64,000 nt of DNA from Clostridiales bacterium (GTDB lineage: Bacteria > Bacillota > Clostridia > Saccharofermentanales > Saccharofermentanaceae), in contig JAFVDI010000013.1 of NCBI GenBank assembly GCA_017478485.1, positions 21,192-85,191 on the forward strand, read 5' to 3'. A program made the translations under genes and the position numbers. The notes beneath the pieces were generated by a model, which was not told the origin of the DNA, did not search any database, and worked only from the letters and a program-made list of their open reading frames with translations. Positions 36,048-42,989 of the stretch are shown here, piece after piece (position 1 is the first letter of the stretch; every line of letters begins with the position of its first letter).

Positions 36048-37928
36048 ATGGCAAACTTCGATTATGGTATGCAGTTTATGGTTATCAAGACCGGCAGGAT
36101 TGGAATGCTCGTAGACAAAAACCGTTCAAAGTTTACCCTTTCATTCCTTGATAAAGACCCCGGTCATCCGGAAAAGAAAGTCTTCAAAAAATCTGAACTC
36201 AAAGATGTTAATGACCGCTCGGTAAAAGCTTCAGTACTTGCCAAGTACATCAAGGGAATGCTGTCATTTAAAGAACTTACCGAAGGTACAAACCTGCTGC
36301 AGCCCAATCTTGACAATACTCCGCGTCCTTACAAGATCACAATAAAAGACCTTCTGGCAGGCCTCTCTGTTTATAAAGACAGATCATATTCAGAAATCAG
36401 TCATTGGATCGATACCATCGTTGCCTTCGAAGACGGGATATCTTTTTCAGACGATCCTTATGAAGATATTCAGGATAAAGTCACTAACCAGGATGTCTTG
36501 AATTATGTCTGGCTCATGTTTGACAGATTTACATGGGATTTTGACTCAATTGACGATTCAAGTAAATTCCTTATCGATCTTAAAAATGATCTTTCATTAT
36601 GGGTGGAATCCAAAGGCAAGGAAATACCTGTCGGCATCATGAGAAGCATTTCTCAGCAGTACGATGACGATACGATCGACGCTCAGTCTGAAGCAACACA
36701 AAAGCTCTTCAAGAGGTGTCTTGACGCAATGTGTGATATGAAGGATCCGAGGTCCATCCAGCGCAGAGGTTATTGCTACTACTGCGGAACGAAGATCTAC
36801 CCAAACAACTGGGTGAAAGCCAGGGATGCCTTTATCGAGTATTACAATCTTACTGGTGATGCTTCCGCTGCGAATACTCTCGGCTACATCTACTACTATG
36901 GAAGATGCAACAATGGTGTGCCCGAATACGATGAAGCCTTCAAATATTTCAGCATCGGCCATGCCTTCACTTATTACGAGAGCACATATAAACTTGCAGA
37001 CATGTTTGCCCACGGTTATGGCGTTGTCAAAGACGAAAAGACTGCAAATCATCTGTATTGGAGTGTATACGATCAGAACCTTACCAGATTTATCAATGGT
37101 GATTATGAATGCAAATTTGCAGATGCCGCACTTCGTATAGGCAATTGTTTCAGATACGGATATGGTGAAGAAGTCGATATCGGGGCTGCATATTACTATT
37201 ATCTGCAGGCTGATCTTGCCATCAGGAAACGGATCGAGGCAGCCAATCATTATGGCGACACTGTTGTTTTCAACGGCATACAGCATGCTTTAGAAGAAGT
37301 CCGTCAGCAATATCATAAGAAGGGACGTACGTTATCATTCAATTATCCGCGCTGGATAGACTGGACATTAATTGATCACAGATGGTGCAAAATAAAGATT
37401 CATGAACTTAAAGGCGGTGTCCTGTCACTGAAAGCATCTCCGGTATCCCGAAGAGATGAATCATCCGCCCCCATGATGCTCATAACTGTCGCGAAATCTG
37501 ATTACTGTGAGCTTAGAGATTCAATACATGTAAAAACCTCTAAGAACAGTTCTTTCAAAGTCATCGGTGACGGAAACGAGTTCACTTATGACAGTTATGA
37601 TTATGACTGGGACGGCAGTACTTCGTTCTATCTTGGCGATGAACTTGTCGCTGAGATCAAAACTGACCACTACAGTTTCACTGCGCCTGCCAGGAAAGAG
37701 ATCAAACCTGAAGGAAAGATCTATCACTTTGTAAGTATAGTCTTCGGCTCAAGCAACAGAAAATACGACTACATTTGCGATGATACCTCAGTTAAGGAAG
37801 GTGATAAGGTTATCATCAACGGTTACGATGGCGAGACTGAAGTTACTGTTGTTGATGTTTTCGACAAGTACGAGAACCAGCTTGGTCTGCCGCTGGAAAG
37901 ATATAAGAAAATTATCCGAAAAATATAA
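36048..37928 (+). CDS. Sel1-like repeat protein
   Basis: A 626-aa protein. ATG 36048 with AAGGAGG 5 nt upstream. Residues about 245-420 contain helical Sel1/TPR-like repeats (AANTLGYIYYYGRCNNGVPEYDEAFKYF, shown here as the motif ANTLGYIYYYG; YKLADMFAHGYGV; ALRIGNCFRYGYG), a protein-protein interaction solenoid. The N-terminal 230 and C-terminal 200 residues are of unknown fold; the latter look beta-rich. No signal peptide. It may be an adaptor in signalling. Base use is slightly more AT-rich than in the genes to its left, in line with an accessory region starting here. Confidence 0.72.
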   Translation: MANFDYGMQFMVIKTGRIGMLVDKNRSKFTLSFLDKDPGHPEKKVFKKSELKDVNDRSVKASVLAKYIKGMLSFKELTEGTNLLQPNLDNTPRPYKITIKDLLAGLSVYKDRSYSEISHWIDTIVAFEDGISFSDDPYEDIQDKVTNQDVLNYVWLMFDRFTWDFDSIDDSSKFLIDLKNDLSLWVESKGKEIPVGIMRSISQQYDDDTIDAQSEATQKLFKRCLDAMCDMKDPRSIQRRGYCYYCGTKIYPNNWVKARDAFIEYYNLTGDASAANTLGYIYYYGRCNNGVPEYDEAFKYFSIGHAFTYYESTYKLADMFAHGYGVVKDEKTANHLYWSVYDQNLTRFINGDYECKFADAALRIGNCFRYGYGEEVDIGAAYYYYLQADLAIRKRIEAANHYGDTVVFNGIQHALEEVRQQYHKKGRTLSFNYPRWIDWTLIDHRWCKIKIHELKGGVLSLKASPVSRRDESSAPMMLITVAKSDYCELRDSIHVKTSKNSSFKVIGDGNEFTYDSYDYDWDGSTSFYLGDELVAEIKTDHYSFTAPARKEIKPEGKIYHFVSIVFGSSNRKYDYICDDTSVKEGDKVIINGYDGETEVTVVDVFDKYENQLGLPLERYKKIIRKI

Positions 37929-38108
37929 TTTTTTTAGAGCTGTTTTGTTTTCATGGTCTGGCACACATATAATATTCATTAACAGAGACCATATAGCTTT
38001 TCTTGTCCCTGATAAGATGCAGGATCCTTGCAATTAGCCAAAAAACCAAGTTTTCCTTTGGGATTTACATAAGGCACTGCTTTTTTAAGTGAACTATTGC
38101 TGATTGCT

Positions 38109-38594
38109 TTACAGCCTCTTCTCATAACACAGAAAGTCCTGTTCAAACATGTGGCATTCTCCGACCACGTCAAACCCGAAAACGGCATACGACCTGATCG
38201 CCTTGACGTTATGTTTGTTCACGAGAAAATGTATTCCTTTAAATCTGCGGCGCTTCAGCTCATCCATCGCATACTGCAGCATGATGCGCCCCAATCCCCT
38301 GCTCTGCTCATCAGGAATGACCGCCACTCTCGCGATCGATCCTGACGGCTTCAGATCAGCACTCCAGCATTCAAGTGAATCAACGTCCTCATCTTCTTCA
38401 AGTGATATCGCCGCCTTGATCTGACCGTCCGTTTTCAACACGAAAAGTGCGTCTCTCGACAGGTCGAAATCTATCTCATATTCTGACGGATAATCCTCAT
38501 TCCACGGACAGAACTCGCGTCCTATCTGCGCCCTGTAAAGAGCCAGCACTTCGTCCTTATCACCTGCTGCAGCTTTAACTATCTCGTAGTCCAT
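38109..38594 (-). CDS. GNAT-family N-acetyltransferase
   Basis: 161 aa from ATG 38594; the longer frame overlaps the VOC gene. The acetyl-CoA site is visible as RVAVIPDEQSRGLGRIML (motif A, with R/Q-x-x-G-x-G/A as QSRGLG) and the C-terminal HFLVNKHNVKAIRSYAVFGF (motif B). Substrate unknown. It begins 4 nt after the stop of the VOC gene, so the two are coupled. A weak frame continues downstream (to 37979) with no recognisable identity. Confidence 0.82.
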   Translation of the reverse strand: MDYEIVKAAAGDKDEVLALYRAQIGREFCPWNEDYPSEYEIDFDLSRDALFVLKTDGQIKAAISLEEDEDVDSLECWSADLKPSGSIARVAVIPDEQSRGLGRIMLQYAMDELKRRRFKGIHFLVNKHNVKAIRSYAVFGFDVVGECHMFEQDFLCYEKRL

Positions 38595-38598
38595 GACA

Positions 38599-38979
38599 TC
38601 ACACGAGTTCACTGTAAAACTCCACCTGTTCGCCAAGCGGCCCGAAACAAAACGCCATCCTTATCTTAAAAGGCGGCACGGAATCAAAGACCTTATCGTT
38701 CGGTTCCACGAAAACTTCATACCCCGCGGCCTTAACTTTATCTATAGTTCCGTCTACGTCATCAGTGAGCAGAGCAATGTGTCTGATAGCACCGAGCCTG
38801 TGTTCACCATCAGCATTCGTGAAGATCTCGATCATTCCGTTTCCCGTATCGAGCATGAATCCGTCCGTCCACTCACGGCAGACTTTAAGACCTAATATTT
38901 CAATATAGAATTCCTTGACTTTGCGAAGTTCTTCCTCAGTTTTGCACTTCATCGAAATGTGGTGAATGCCTTTGATCAT
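38599..38979 (-). CDS. Glyoxalase/VOC-family protein
   Basis: A 126-aa protein. Vicinal-oxygen-chelate fold signs are GIHHISMKCKTEEEL (first metal His), FYIEILGLKVCREW, FMLDTGNGMIEIF, IRHIALLTDDVDGTIDKVKAAG and the last metal Glu in EQVEFYSE. Start ATG 38979 with AAGGAG 5 nt upstream. Could be a lactoylglutathione-lyase-like, dioxygenase-like or resistance enzyme. Function not assignable. Confidence 0.85.
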   Translation of the reverse strand: MIKGIHHISMKCKTEEELRKVKEFYIEILGLKVCREWTDGFMLDTGNGMIEIFTNADGEHRLGAIRHIALLTDDVDGTIDKVKAAGYEVFVEPNDKVFDSVPPFKIRMAFCFGPLGEQVEFYSELV

Positions 38980-38995
38980 GACTGCTCCTTATAGT

Positions 38996-39301
38996 TCAGA
39001 TTGCTTCATCGCTGATGGGTTTGATCTCGTCGATCTCTTTTGCCATGCTTATCTTAAGATTACGGATATCGATGTCATTCTGTATATCCAAAAAGTATCT
39101 GTCCGACACTCCGAAAAACTTCGCAAAGCGAAGCGACGTGTCAGCTGTTATCCTTCTGCTTCCATTCAGTATCGCCTGTATTCTCGAAACAGGTACATGT
39201 ATCTCCTGCGCAAGTCTGTATGCTGACAGATTCGCGGGTTTCATAAATTCTTCTCTTAATATCTCACCCATCGTCGGTGTGTTTATATAGTAATCAGCCA
39301 T
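38996..39301 (-). CDS. higA: HigA-type antitoxin (XRE family)
   Basis: A 101-aa protein. It matches the HigA family: PTMGEILREEFMKPANLSAYRLAQEIHVPVSRI in part (helix-turn-helix ANLSAYRLAQEIHVPVSRI), then ILNGSRRITADTSLRFAKFFG and YFLDIQNDIDI. HigA binds the HigB RNase and represses its own operon. Ribosome binding site GAAAGGAG before ATG 39301. Its partner upstream is only a 3' fragment (39332-39424), so this is an orphan antitoxin beside a tRNA array. Confidence 0.9.
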   Translation of the reverse strand: MADYYINTPTMGEILREEFMKPANLSAYRLAQEIHVPVSRIQAILNGSRRITADTSLRFAKFFGVSDRYFLDIQNDIDIRNLKISMAKEIDEIKPISDEAI

Positions 39302-39331
39302 TATAGTCTCCTTTCAACACACTGTTTTCTA

Positions 39332-39424
39332 TCAATGATAATCTACAATTTCAACATCATTGAAATTGTTATCTCCATCAATCGAAAAGCAGATCCTATA
39401 CTGATCGTTTATTCGAATACTATG
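39332..39424 (-). pseudogene. higB: higB toxin remnant (C-terminal third only)
   Basis: The minus strand encodes HSIRINDQYRICFS, then IDGDNN and NDVEIVDYH before a stop, which is the conserved end of RelE/HigB-family HigB (SIRINxQ(Y/W)RICF...DYH). No N-terminal part precedes it: upstream codons soon depart from the family, and the end of the tRNA array lies at 39483. Order, strand and the 30-bp spacing to higA are those of a normal higBA operon. The toxin has been cut, probably when the tRNA array region was rearranged. Confidence 0.75.
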
Positions 39425-39482
39425 CCCGTTTTGCGTGTACATGTCAAACAGGTATAGCGTAAACTCGTGTTATTATCCTCTT

Positions 39483-39575
39483 TGGCGTCGGCACCGGGAC
39501 TCGAACCCGGACACCGCTAATACGGTTACTCACGGTTTAGCAAACCGCTGCCTTACCAATTAGGCTTATGCCGAC
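39483..39575 (-). tRNA. tRNA-Ser (GCT)
   Basis: Full cloverleaf with acceptor GTCGGCA/TGCCGAC, anticodon loop TTGCTAA (GCT), a long class II variable arm, T-loop TTCGAGT and an encoded CCA end. Confidence 0.92.
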
Positions 39576-39578
39576 ATG

Positions 39579-39667
39579 TGGCGCCGTGTGAGAGATTCGA
39601 ACTCCCAGAGCCTTTAGGGCCCAACAGTTTTCAAGACTGACCCTCCTCCCCGCTAAGGTAACACGGC
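39579..39667 (-). tRNA. tRNA-Ser (TGA)
   Basis: Acceptor GCCGTGT/ACACGGC, anticodon loop CTTGAAA (TGA), long class II variable arm, encoded CCA. Confidence 0.92.
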
Positions 39668-39678
39668 GTATTAGAAAA

Positions 39679-39753
39679 TGGCGATCACAGAGGGAATCGA
39701 ACCCCCACTTTCCGGTTCGTAGCCGAACGGTCTTTCCGTTAGCCTATGCGATC
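39679..39753 (-). tRNA. tRNA-Arg (ACG)
   Basis: Acceptor GATCGCA/TGTGATC, anticodon loop CTACGAA (ACG) on stem TTCGG/CCGGA, canonical T-arm, encoded CCA. The D-stem is weak. Confidence 0.8.
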
Positions 39754-39756
39754 TTA

Positions 39757-39825
39757 TTGCTTCCGCTGAGACTCGAACTCAGATATACGGGAATGGCCCT
39801 TACGCCGTCCGACGGCGACGGAAGC
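39757..39825 (-). tRNA. Degenerate tRNA-like gene, possible anticodon CAT
   Basis: Acceptor GCTTCCG/CGGAAGC and T-arm CTGAG-TTCGAGT-CTCAG are perfect, but the D-loop has only 5 nt (stem GCCG/CGGC) and the anticodon arm is short and weak (loop GCCATTC with no T33). There is no encoded CCA, unlike its neighbours. About 69 nt. Its 5' end directly abuts the CCA of the next tRNA. It may be a decayed or unusual tRNA; the CAT reading is tentative. Confidence 0.5.
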
Positions 39826-39902
39826 TGGTTGGAAAGGTGAGACTCGAACTCACGACCACCGCTTTATAAGAACGGCACTCTGACCGGCTGAGTTACTTTC
39901 CA
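39826..39902 (-). tRNA. tRNA-Ile (TAT)
   Basis: Acceptor TGGAAAG/CTTTCCA, canonical D-arm, anticodon loop CTTATAA (TAT), T-loop TTCGAGT, encoded CCA. TAT reads AUA directly; it is rare in bacteria, which mostly use a modified CAT. Confidence 0.88.
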
Positions 39903-39906
39903 ATGT

Positions 39907-39992
39907 TGGTCCCGGTCGAGGGTAACGCTCCCACTCGAGTATTAAACAACGGATTTACAGTCCGTCCCGCCTCTTTAACGGATTACACCGGG
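39907..39992 (-). tRNA. tRNA-Tyr (GTA) with aberrant T-arm
   Basis: Anticodon stem ACGGA/TCCGT with loop CTGTAAA (GTA), long class II variable region, encoded CCA. The T-loop reads AGCGTTA on a mismatched stem instead of TTCGANN, and the last acceptor pair is G.G. It is probably a divergent or decayed tRNA-Tyr. Confidence 0.65.
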
Positions 39993-39996
39993 ATGG

Positions 39997-40071
39997 TGGG
40001 TGGAACACAGAGACTTGAACTCTAACCTGCAGTGCCACAAACTGCCGTGCTGCCGTTACACTATGAACCAC
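39997..40071 (-). tRNA. tRNA-His (GTG)
   Basis: Anticodon loop TTGTGGC (GTG) on GCAGT/ACTGC, extra G at -1 opposite C73 as required for His, T-loop TTCAAGT, encoded CCA. Two T.T mismatches lie in the acceptor stem. Confidence 0.82.
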
Positions 40072-40075
40072 ATGT

Positions 40076-40152
40076 TGGTGTCTGATCAGGGACTCGAACC
40101 CTGAAGAAACTGGTTTTGAATCAGTCACGTCTACCAATTGCATCAATCAGAC
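40076..40152 (-). tRNA. tRNA-Leu (CAA) with short variable loop
   Basis: Acceptor GTCTGAT/ATCAGAC, D-loop with AATTGGTAGA, anticodon loop TTCAAAA (CAA) with an A.C closing pair, A73 and encoded CCA. The variable loop is only TTCTT, although bacterial tRNA-Leu normally has a long class II arm. Confidence 0.82.
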
Positions 40153-40155
40153 AAA

Positions 40156-40230
40156 TGGTACTCCCACAGCGAATCGAACGCTGATCCACGGTTTAGAAGA
40201 CCGTTGCACTCTCCGTTGTGCTATAGGAGC
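40156..40230 (-). tRNA. tRNA-Arg (TCT)
   Basis: Acceptor GCTCCTA/TGGGAGT, anticodon loop CTTCTAA (TCT) on ACGGT/ACCGT, variable GGATC, T-loop TTCGATT, encoded CCA. Confidence 0.92.
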
Positions 40231-40233
40231 ATA

Positions 40234-40310
40234 TGGTGTCCGTGGCGGGAGTCGAACCCGCAAAACCTGCATCCTTAGTGCAGTACCTATGCCAATTCGG
40301 TTACACGGAC
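40234..40310 (-). tRNA. tRNA-Leu (AAG) with short variable loop
   Basis: Clean cloverleaf: GTCCGTG/CACGGAC, D-arm ACC..AATTGGCATA..GGT, anticodon CTGCA-CTAAGGA-TGCAG (AAG), variable GTTTT (5 nt), T-arm GCGGG-TTCGACT-CCCGC, A73, CCA. Both A34 in a Leu tRNA and the short variable loop are unusual in bacteria. The 58 bases that follow to 40368 hold no tRNA. Confidence 0.85.
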
Positions 40311-40368
40311 ATATCTAGCAAGGCTCATCGCGGCGCGCTTCATTCGCGATTTCGCCATTGCCGGTTAT

Positions 40369-40445
40369 TGGTCTCCCGAGCGGGTTTCGAACCCGCAGTC
40401 CCCGCTTTTTAAGAGCAGTTCGTATACCAATTCCGACACCGGGAG
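40369..40445 (-). tRNA. tRNA-Leu (TAA) with short variable loop
   Basis: CTCCCGG/TCGGGAG, D-loop AATTGGTATA, anticodon CTGCT-CTTAAAA-AGCGG (TAA), variable GGACT (5 nt), T-loop TTCGAAA, A73, CCA. Confidence 0.87.
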
Positions 40446-40448
40446 AAA

Positions 40449-40525
40449 TGGTGTCCCTACCCGGATTCGAACCGGGAGTCCGGCGGCTCTGAACCGCCTG
40501 CGTATGCCAATTTCGCCATAGAGAC
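40449..40525 (-). tRNA. tRNA-Leu (CAG) with short variable loop
   Basis: GTCTCTA/TAGGGAC, D-arm GCG..AATTGGCATA..CGC, anticodon GGCGG-TTCAGAG-CCGCC (CAG), variable GGACT (5 nt), T-loop TTCGAAT, A73, CCA. Confidence 0.88.
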
Positions 40526-40528
40526 ATT

Positions 40529-40603
40529 TGGTGGATCCGGAGGGACTCGAACCCTCATCTCACGGATTAAAGGTCCGGTCTGTTACCGTTACACCACAGA
40601 TCC
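40529..40603 (-). tRNA. tRNA-Lys (TTT), C33 variant
   Basis: GGATCTG/CGGATCC acceptor, T-arm GAGGG-TTCGAGT-CCCTC, encoded CCA. The anticodon loop reads CCTTTAA, giving TTT but with C in place of the near-universal T33, and the first anticodon-stem pair is mismatched. Confidence 0.75.
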
Positions 40604-40605
40604 GT

Positions 40606-40680
40606 TGGTGGGAAGATCTGGTGTCGGACCAGACTCGCAGGGCTTGGGCCTGACGCTTTCACCGGATTAGCTTTCTTCCC
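40606..40680 (-). tRNA. Degenerate tRNA-like gene, anticodon uncertain (CAA?)
   Basis: Perfect acceptor GGGAAGA/TCTTCCC and encoded CCA, but the anticodon loop CCCAAGC lacks T33, the T-loop is TCCGACA instead of TTCGANN and the variable loop is 3-4 nt. Could be decayed or divergent. Confidence 0.55.
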
Positions 40681-40765
40681 GTTTCAGGGCCGCTTCAAGG
40701 AAGTGCCTTTCCCCAAAGCCGCCCCGGAAGACACATGCAAAAGTGCCTTTTCGCAGTGTCTTTTT

Positions 40766-40841
40766 TGGCACCCCCGGAAGGACTCGAACCTTCAACCTCC
40801 CGGTTAACAGCCGTTTGCTCTGCCGGTTGAGCTACGGGGGT
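40766..40841 (-). tRNA. tRNA-Asn (GTT)
   Basis: ACCCCCG/CGGGGGT, D-arm GCTC..GAGC, anticodon loop CTGTTAA (GTT), T-arm GAAGG-TTCGAGT-CCTTC, encoded CCA. Two A.G mismatches lie in the anticodon stem. This is the promoter-proximal gene of the array. Confidence 0.88.
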
Positions 40842-40875
40842 GTGTAAGATTAAGTTGTCAAGCTGCGTGGACAAT

Positions 40876-40912
40876 AAAAAAGGATCGCCCGGTTTTTTCA
40901 TCGGACGATCCT
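40876..40912 (-). terminator. Terminator upstream of the tRNA array
   Basis: On the minus strand AGGATCGTCCG pairs with CGGGCGATCCT (one wobble) around a 10-nt loop, then TTTTTTATTG. It ends the small-ORF transcript from 41.1 kb, so the tRNA array needs its own promoter in 40842-40875 or readthrough. Confidence 0.8.
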
Positions 40913-40954
40913 GATATCAAAAACAGATTTGTCTGTGCCTAAACAAAAGCCTGA

Positions 40955-41110
40955 TTAACATCGTAATCGCCCATTTGATCCATAGTTGCGCTTATAGCTG
41001 TTTCTGCTGCTCGAAAACGAATCTAGGTCAAAAGCGCATATGGATACCAACGTTCTGTGATTGAACGTTTTGAGAAGATTCAGGCTGTTTTTCAACATAC
41101 AAGTTTCCAT
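40955..41110 (-). CDS. Small ORF with structured leader, unknown function
   Basis: A 51-aa frame (METCMLKNSLNLLKTFNHRT...). AAAGGA lies 9 nt before ATG 41110. The product has three Cys and a Ser/Asn/Arg-rich C-terminus, with no TM. The leader has a long hairpin at 41146-41201 and the transcript ends in a good terminator (40876-40912). This supports an expressed unit, but coding is not proven; it could be an RNA gene. It fills the 550-base gap between the tRNA array and the ATPase gene. Confidence 0.4.
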   Translation of the reverse strand: METCMLKNSLNLLKTFNHRTLVSICAFDLDSFSSSRNSYKRNYGSNGRLRC

Positions 41111-41145
41111 TGTCTTTTGTCCTTTCGTTTTATTTGCAAAAAAAT

Positions 41146-41201
41146 AGAAGTGCTGCACGATCCATCTCAGTCTTAGAGTTGGATGTCGGACAGGCACTTC
41201 C
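41146..41201 (-). ncRNA. Leader hairpin / attenuator candidate
   Basis: On the minus strand GAAGTGC ... GCACTTC pair over about 40 nt that contain a second inner pairing (ATCCA / TGGAT), and are followed by TATTTTTTTG. This looks like a terminator hairpin ahead of the small ORF, so transcription may be attenuated here. Family not recognised. Confidence 0.45.
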
Positions 41202-41216
41202 TTCATCAGCGATACG

Positions 41217-41242
41217 ATAACACATCGAATTCGGATGTGCAA
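41217..41242 (-). promoter_or_regulatory. Promoter with operator inside the spacer
   Basis: Minus strand: TTGCAC, 17 bp, TATCGT. The spacer is largely the inverted repeat CACATC-N7-GATGTG (41221-41239), so a bound repressor would block RNA polymerase. Confidence 0.45.
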
Positions 41243-41397
41243 CCCCCTTTTCGAAAAAACTTTTCCGCCAAACGCCTTGATTTGCTTGGTTTGGGAGAGT
41301 TTATTAATTATAACTAATATAAAGGGCGGCATTCTATATTTTTTTGCTCTTTCTATTTCTTCATATCGAAATCTTAAAAGACCCCGCACATCCCTTG

Positions 41398-42780
41398 TCA
41401 GACCTTGTATAATTCCTTAAGTTTTATAAGCTTGATATCATCCGTTTCTTCTGCCCGGAAACCAGATCTTGCGAAGAAAACATACTTATAACAATCAAGC
41501 CCGGTGAGCTTTACTTGCTCGATCTCTTCATCGATCATTGATTTCGATATGCTCTTCTTTCTGAATTTGACTTCGTAAAATACATATCCTTTCTCATCCA
41601 AAGTAACAACATCAAATTCTCCGTTTGTCTTATTCTTCGGATCATCATAATAGTACTTGCCGATCTTCTCTATAACCGGGTCTATCTTGCCGGCTTTGTT
41701 CTGACGGATAAGATATTGCCTGCACACTTCTTCGAACTTCTTTGGAACATGCTGCTCTTCAAAATCCTTGTCGATGTATTTATCGTAAAATACATTCGGA
41801 TCCATTATCTTCATCTGCGATGAATATCTGAAGATATATCTGTAGTAAAACAATGACAGGTTATCACTGATATAATATCCTGCTTTCTTCTTGTTATCCT
41901 CATCGTTTATGGGAGCTTTCTTCTCGACGACCTCCATCTTTATAAGCTTATCCAACACATCAATGAGGGTAGGCCCGCTGGACACGTGTGACTTGGATAA
42001 TATGTCCTTGTACTTGGTGTTGCCCTGTGATAATGCTTCGAAAACTTCGTTCGCATTTACTATTTTCGAGATCTCGCTGTTAAGATGCATGGAGACTTCA
42101 TTCTCAAGCCTCGCTCCCGGAGATGCTATCAATTCAATAATGTTTTCCTTGACGCTTTTACTGTCATCTACGAGTCTGTTGTAGTAAGGAATACCACCAA
42201 AAACAGAATATATCCTGACCTTATCTTCCTCTGAGAATGCAGGATAGAACAGCGAAGAATCATAATAATCCATCTGTTGAAGATCTATAACCAGATCTGC
42301 CCTGCCATATAGGGGATTCGACTTCTCAAGGAGCGATTTCATTACATCTACATATGAACCGAGAAGGATCAATGTAAGCTTTGAGGAATCCTTATATTTA
42401 TCTACCAGCGATTGAAAAATGCTGTCCAATCCTTTTGTGTTCTCACGGATATACGGATATTCATCCAAGACAAAGATCATCTTCTTGTCTTTTGCCTGTT
42501 CAAAGAGATACTTCGTAACATCCTCGATAGTCGTAAAGCCAAGCTTTGGAAAACCTAAAACCTCGGAGATTATTTCGCATATTCCTTTAACGTTACTTTC
42601 CTCTGCAACCTGTTTACACTCATAGTAAATTGCCGGAATATCGGATTCCTTCAGTGCCTGCTTAACCAATTCACTCTTTCCGACCCTGCGTCTTCCATAG
42701 ATAAGCGCCATGCTCATATCATCGGATGATATCAGCCGCTTAAGTTTTGATAATTCCTGTGCTCTTCCTATAAAGTCCAT
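41398..42780 (-). CDS. AAA-type ATPase with C-terminal nuclease-like DUF234 domain
   Basis: A 460-aa protein. I chose ATG 42780 (MDFIGRAQEL, AAGGAG 9 nt upstream). Residues 1-200 are the archaeal-type ATPase domain: FIGRAQELSKL, Walker A ALIYGRRRVGKSELV, Walker B MIFVLDEYPYI, sensor LILLGSYVDVM. The middle is a winged-helix segment. The C-terminal DUF234 domain has GEFDVV and YVFYEVKFRK, a PD-(D/E)xK nuclease-like D...ExK pattern. Families like this are common in archaea and in mobile or defence regions. Function unknown. A strong promoter with flanking repeats precedes it. Confidence 0.85.
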   Translation of the reverse strand: MDFIGRAQELSKLKRLISSDDMSMALIYGRRRVGKSELVKQALKESDIPAIYYECKQVAEESNVKGICEIISEVLGFPKLGFTTIEDVTKYLFEQAKDKKMIFVLDEYPYIRENTKGLDSIFQSLVDKYKDSSKLTLILLGSYVDVMKSLLEKSNPLYGRADLVIDLQQMDYYDSSLFYPAFSEEDKVRIYSVFGGIPYYNRLVDDSKSVKENIIELIASPGARLENEVSMHLNSEISKIVNANEVFEALSQGNTKYKDILSKSHVSSGPTLIDVLDKLIKMEVVEKKAPINDEDNKKKAGYYISDNLSLFYYRYIFRYSSQMKIMDPNVFYDKYIDKDFEEQHVPKKFEEVCRQYLIRQNKAGKIDPVIEKIGKYYYDDPKNKTNGEFDVVTLDEKGYVFYEVKFRKKSISKSMIDEEIEQVKLTGLDCYKYVFFARSGFRAEETDDIKLIKLKELYKV

Positions 42781-42795
42781 TTTATTCGACTCCTT

Positions 42796-42881
42796 CCGAC
42801 TCGGTCGCAACCGAACTAAGTTCATTATAATCTCGAAATGATGTGCTGTAAACAATTTTATTCGAAACAACCCGACTCGGT
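42796..42881 (-). promoter_or_regulatory. Promoter flanked by two CCGACTCGGT repeats
   Basis: Minus-strand promoter TTTACA (42847-42852), 17 bp, TATAAT (42824-42829). One copy of ACCGAGTCGG (minus sense) lies upstream of -35 (42872-42881) and one between the start site and the ribosome binding site (42796-42805). This arrangement suits an autoregulator or another repressor binding on both sides. Confidence 0.6.
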
Positions 42882-42908
42882 TCTCGCCGAATAAACATGT
42901 CCGTATAC

Positions 42909-42941
42909 GAAAACACCTTACCAACCTTCATTGGTAAGGTG
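42909..42941 (-). terminator. Terminator of the polymerase operon
   Basis: CACCTTACCAA / TTGGTAAGGTG perfect 11-bp stem with a 6-nt loop; on the minus strand it is followed by TTTTCG. Confidence 0.75.
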
Positions 42942-42989
42942 CATAGCTTTCAAAACGATTAAATTTGACGTATCTTGACCGTATAACCC

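Noticed and set aside
37979..38188. Small minus-strand frame at the end of the GNAT gene
   Set aside because: No ribosome binding site, mostly out-of-frame overlap with the acetyltransferase gene, and no recognisable protein.
39757..39825. tRNA-Sec for the odd tRNA-like gene
   Set aside because: tRNA-Sec is about 95 nt with an 8-bp acceptor, a 6-bp D-stem and TCA anticodon; this one is about 69 nt with none of these.
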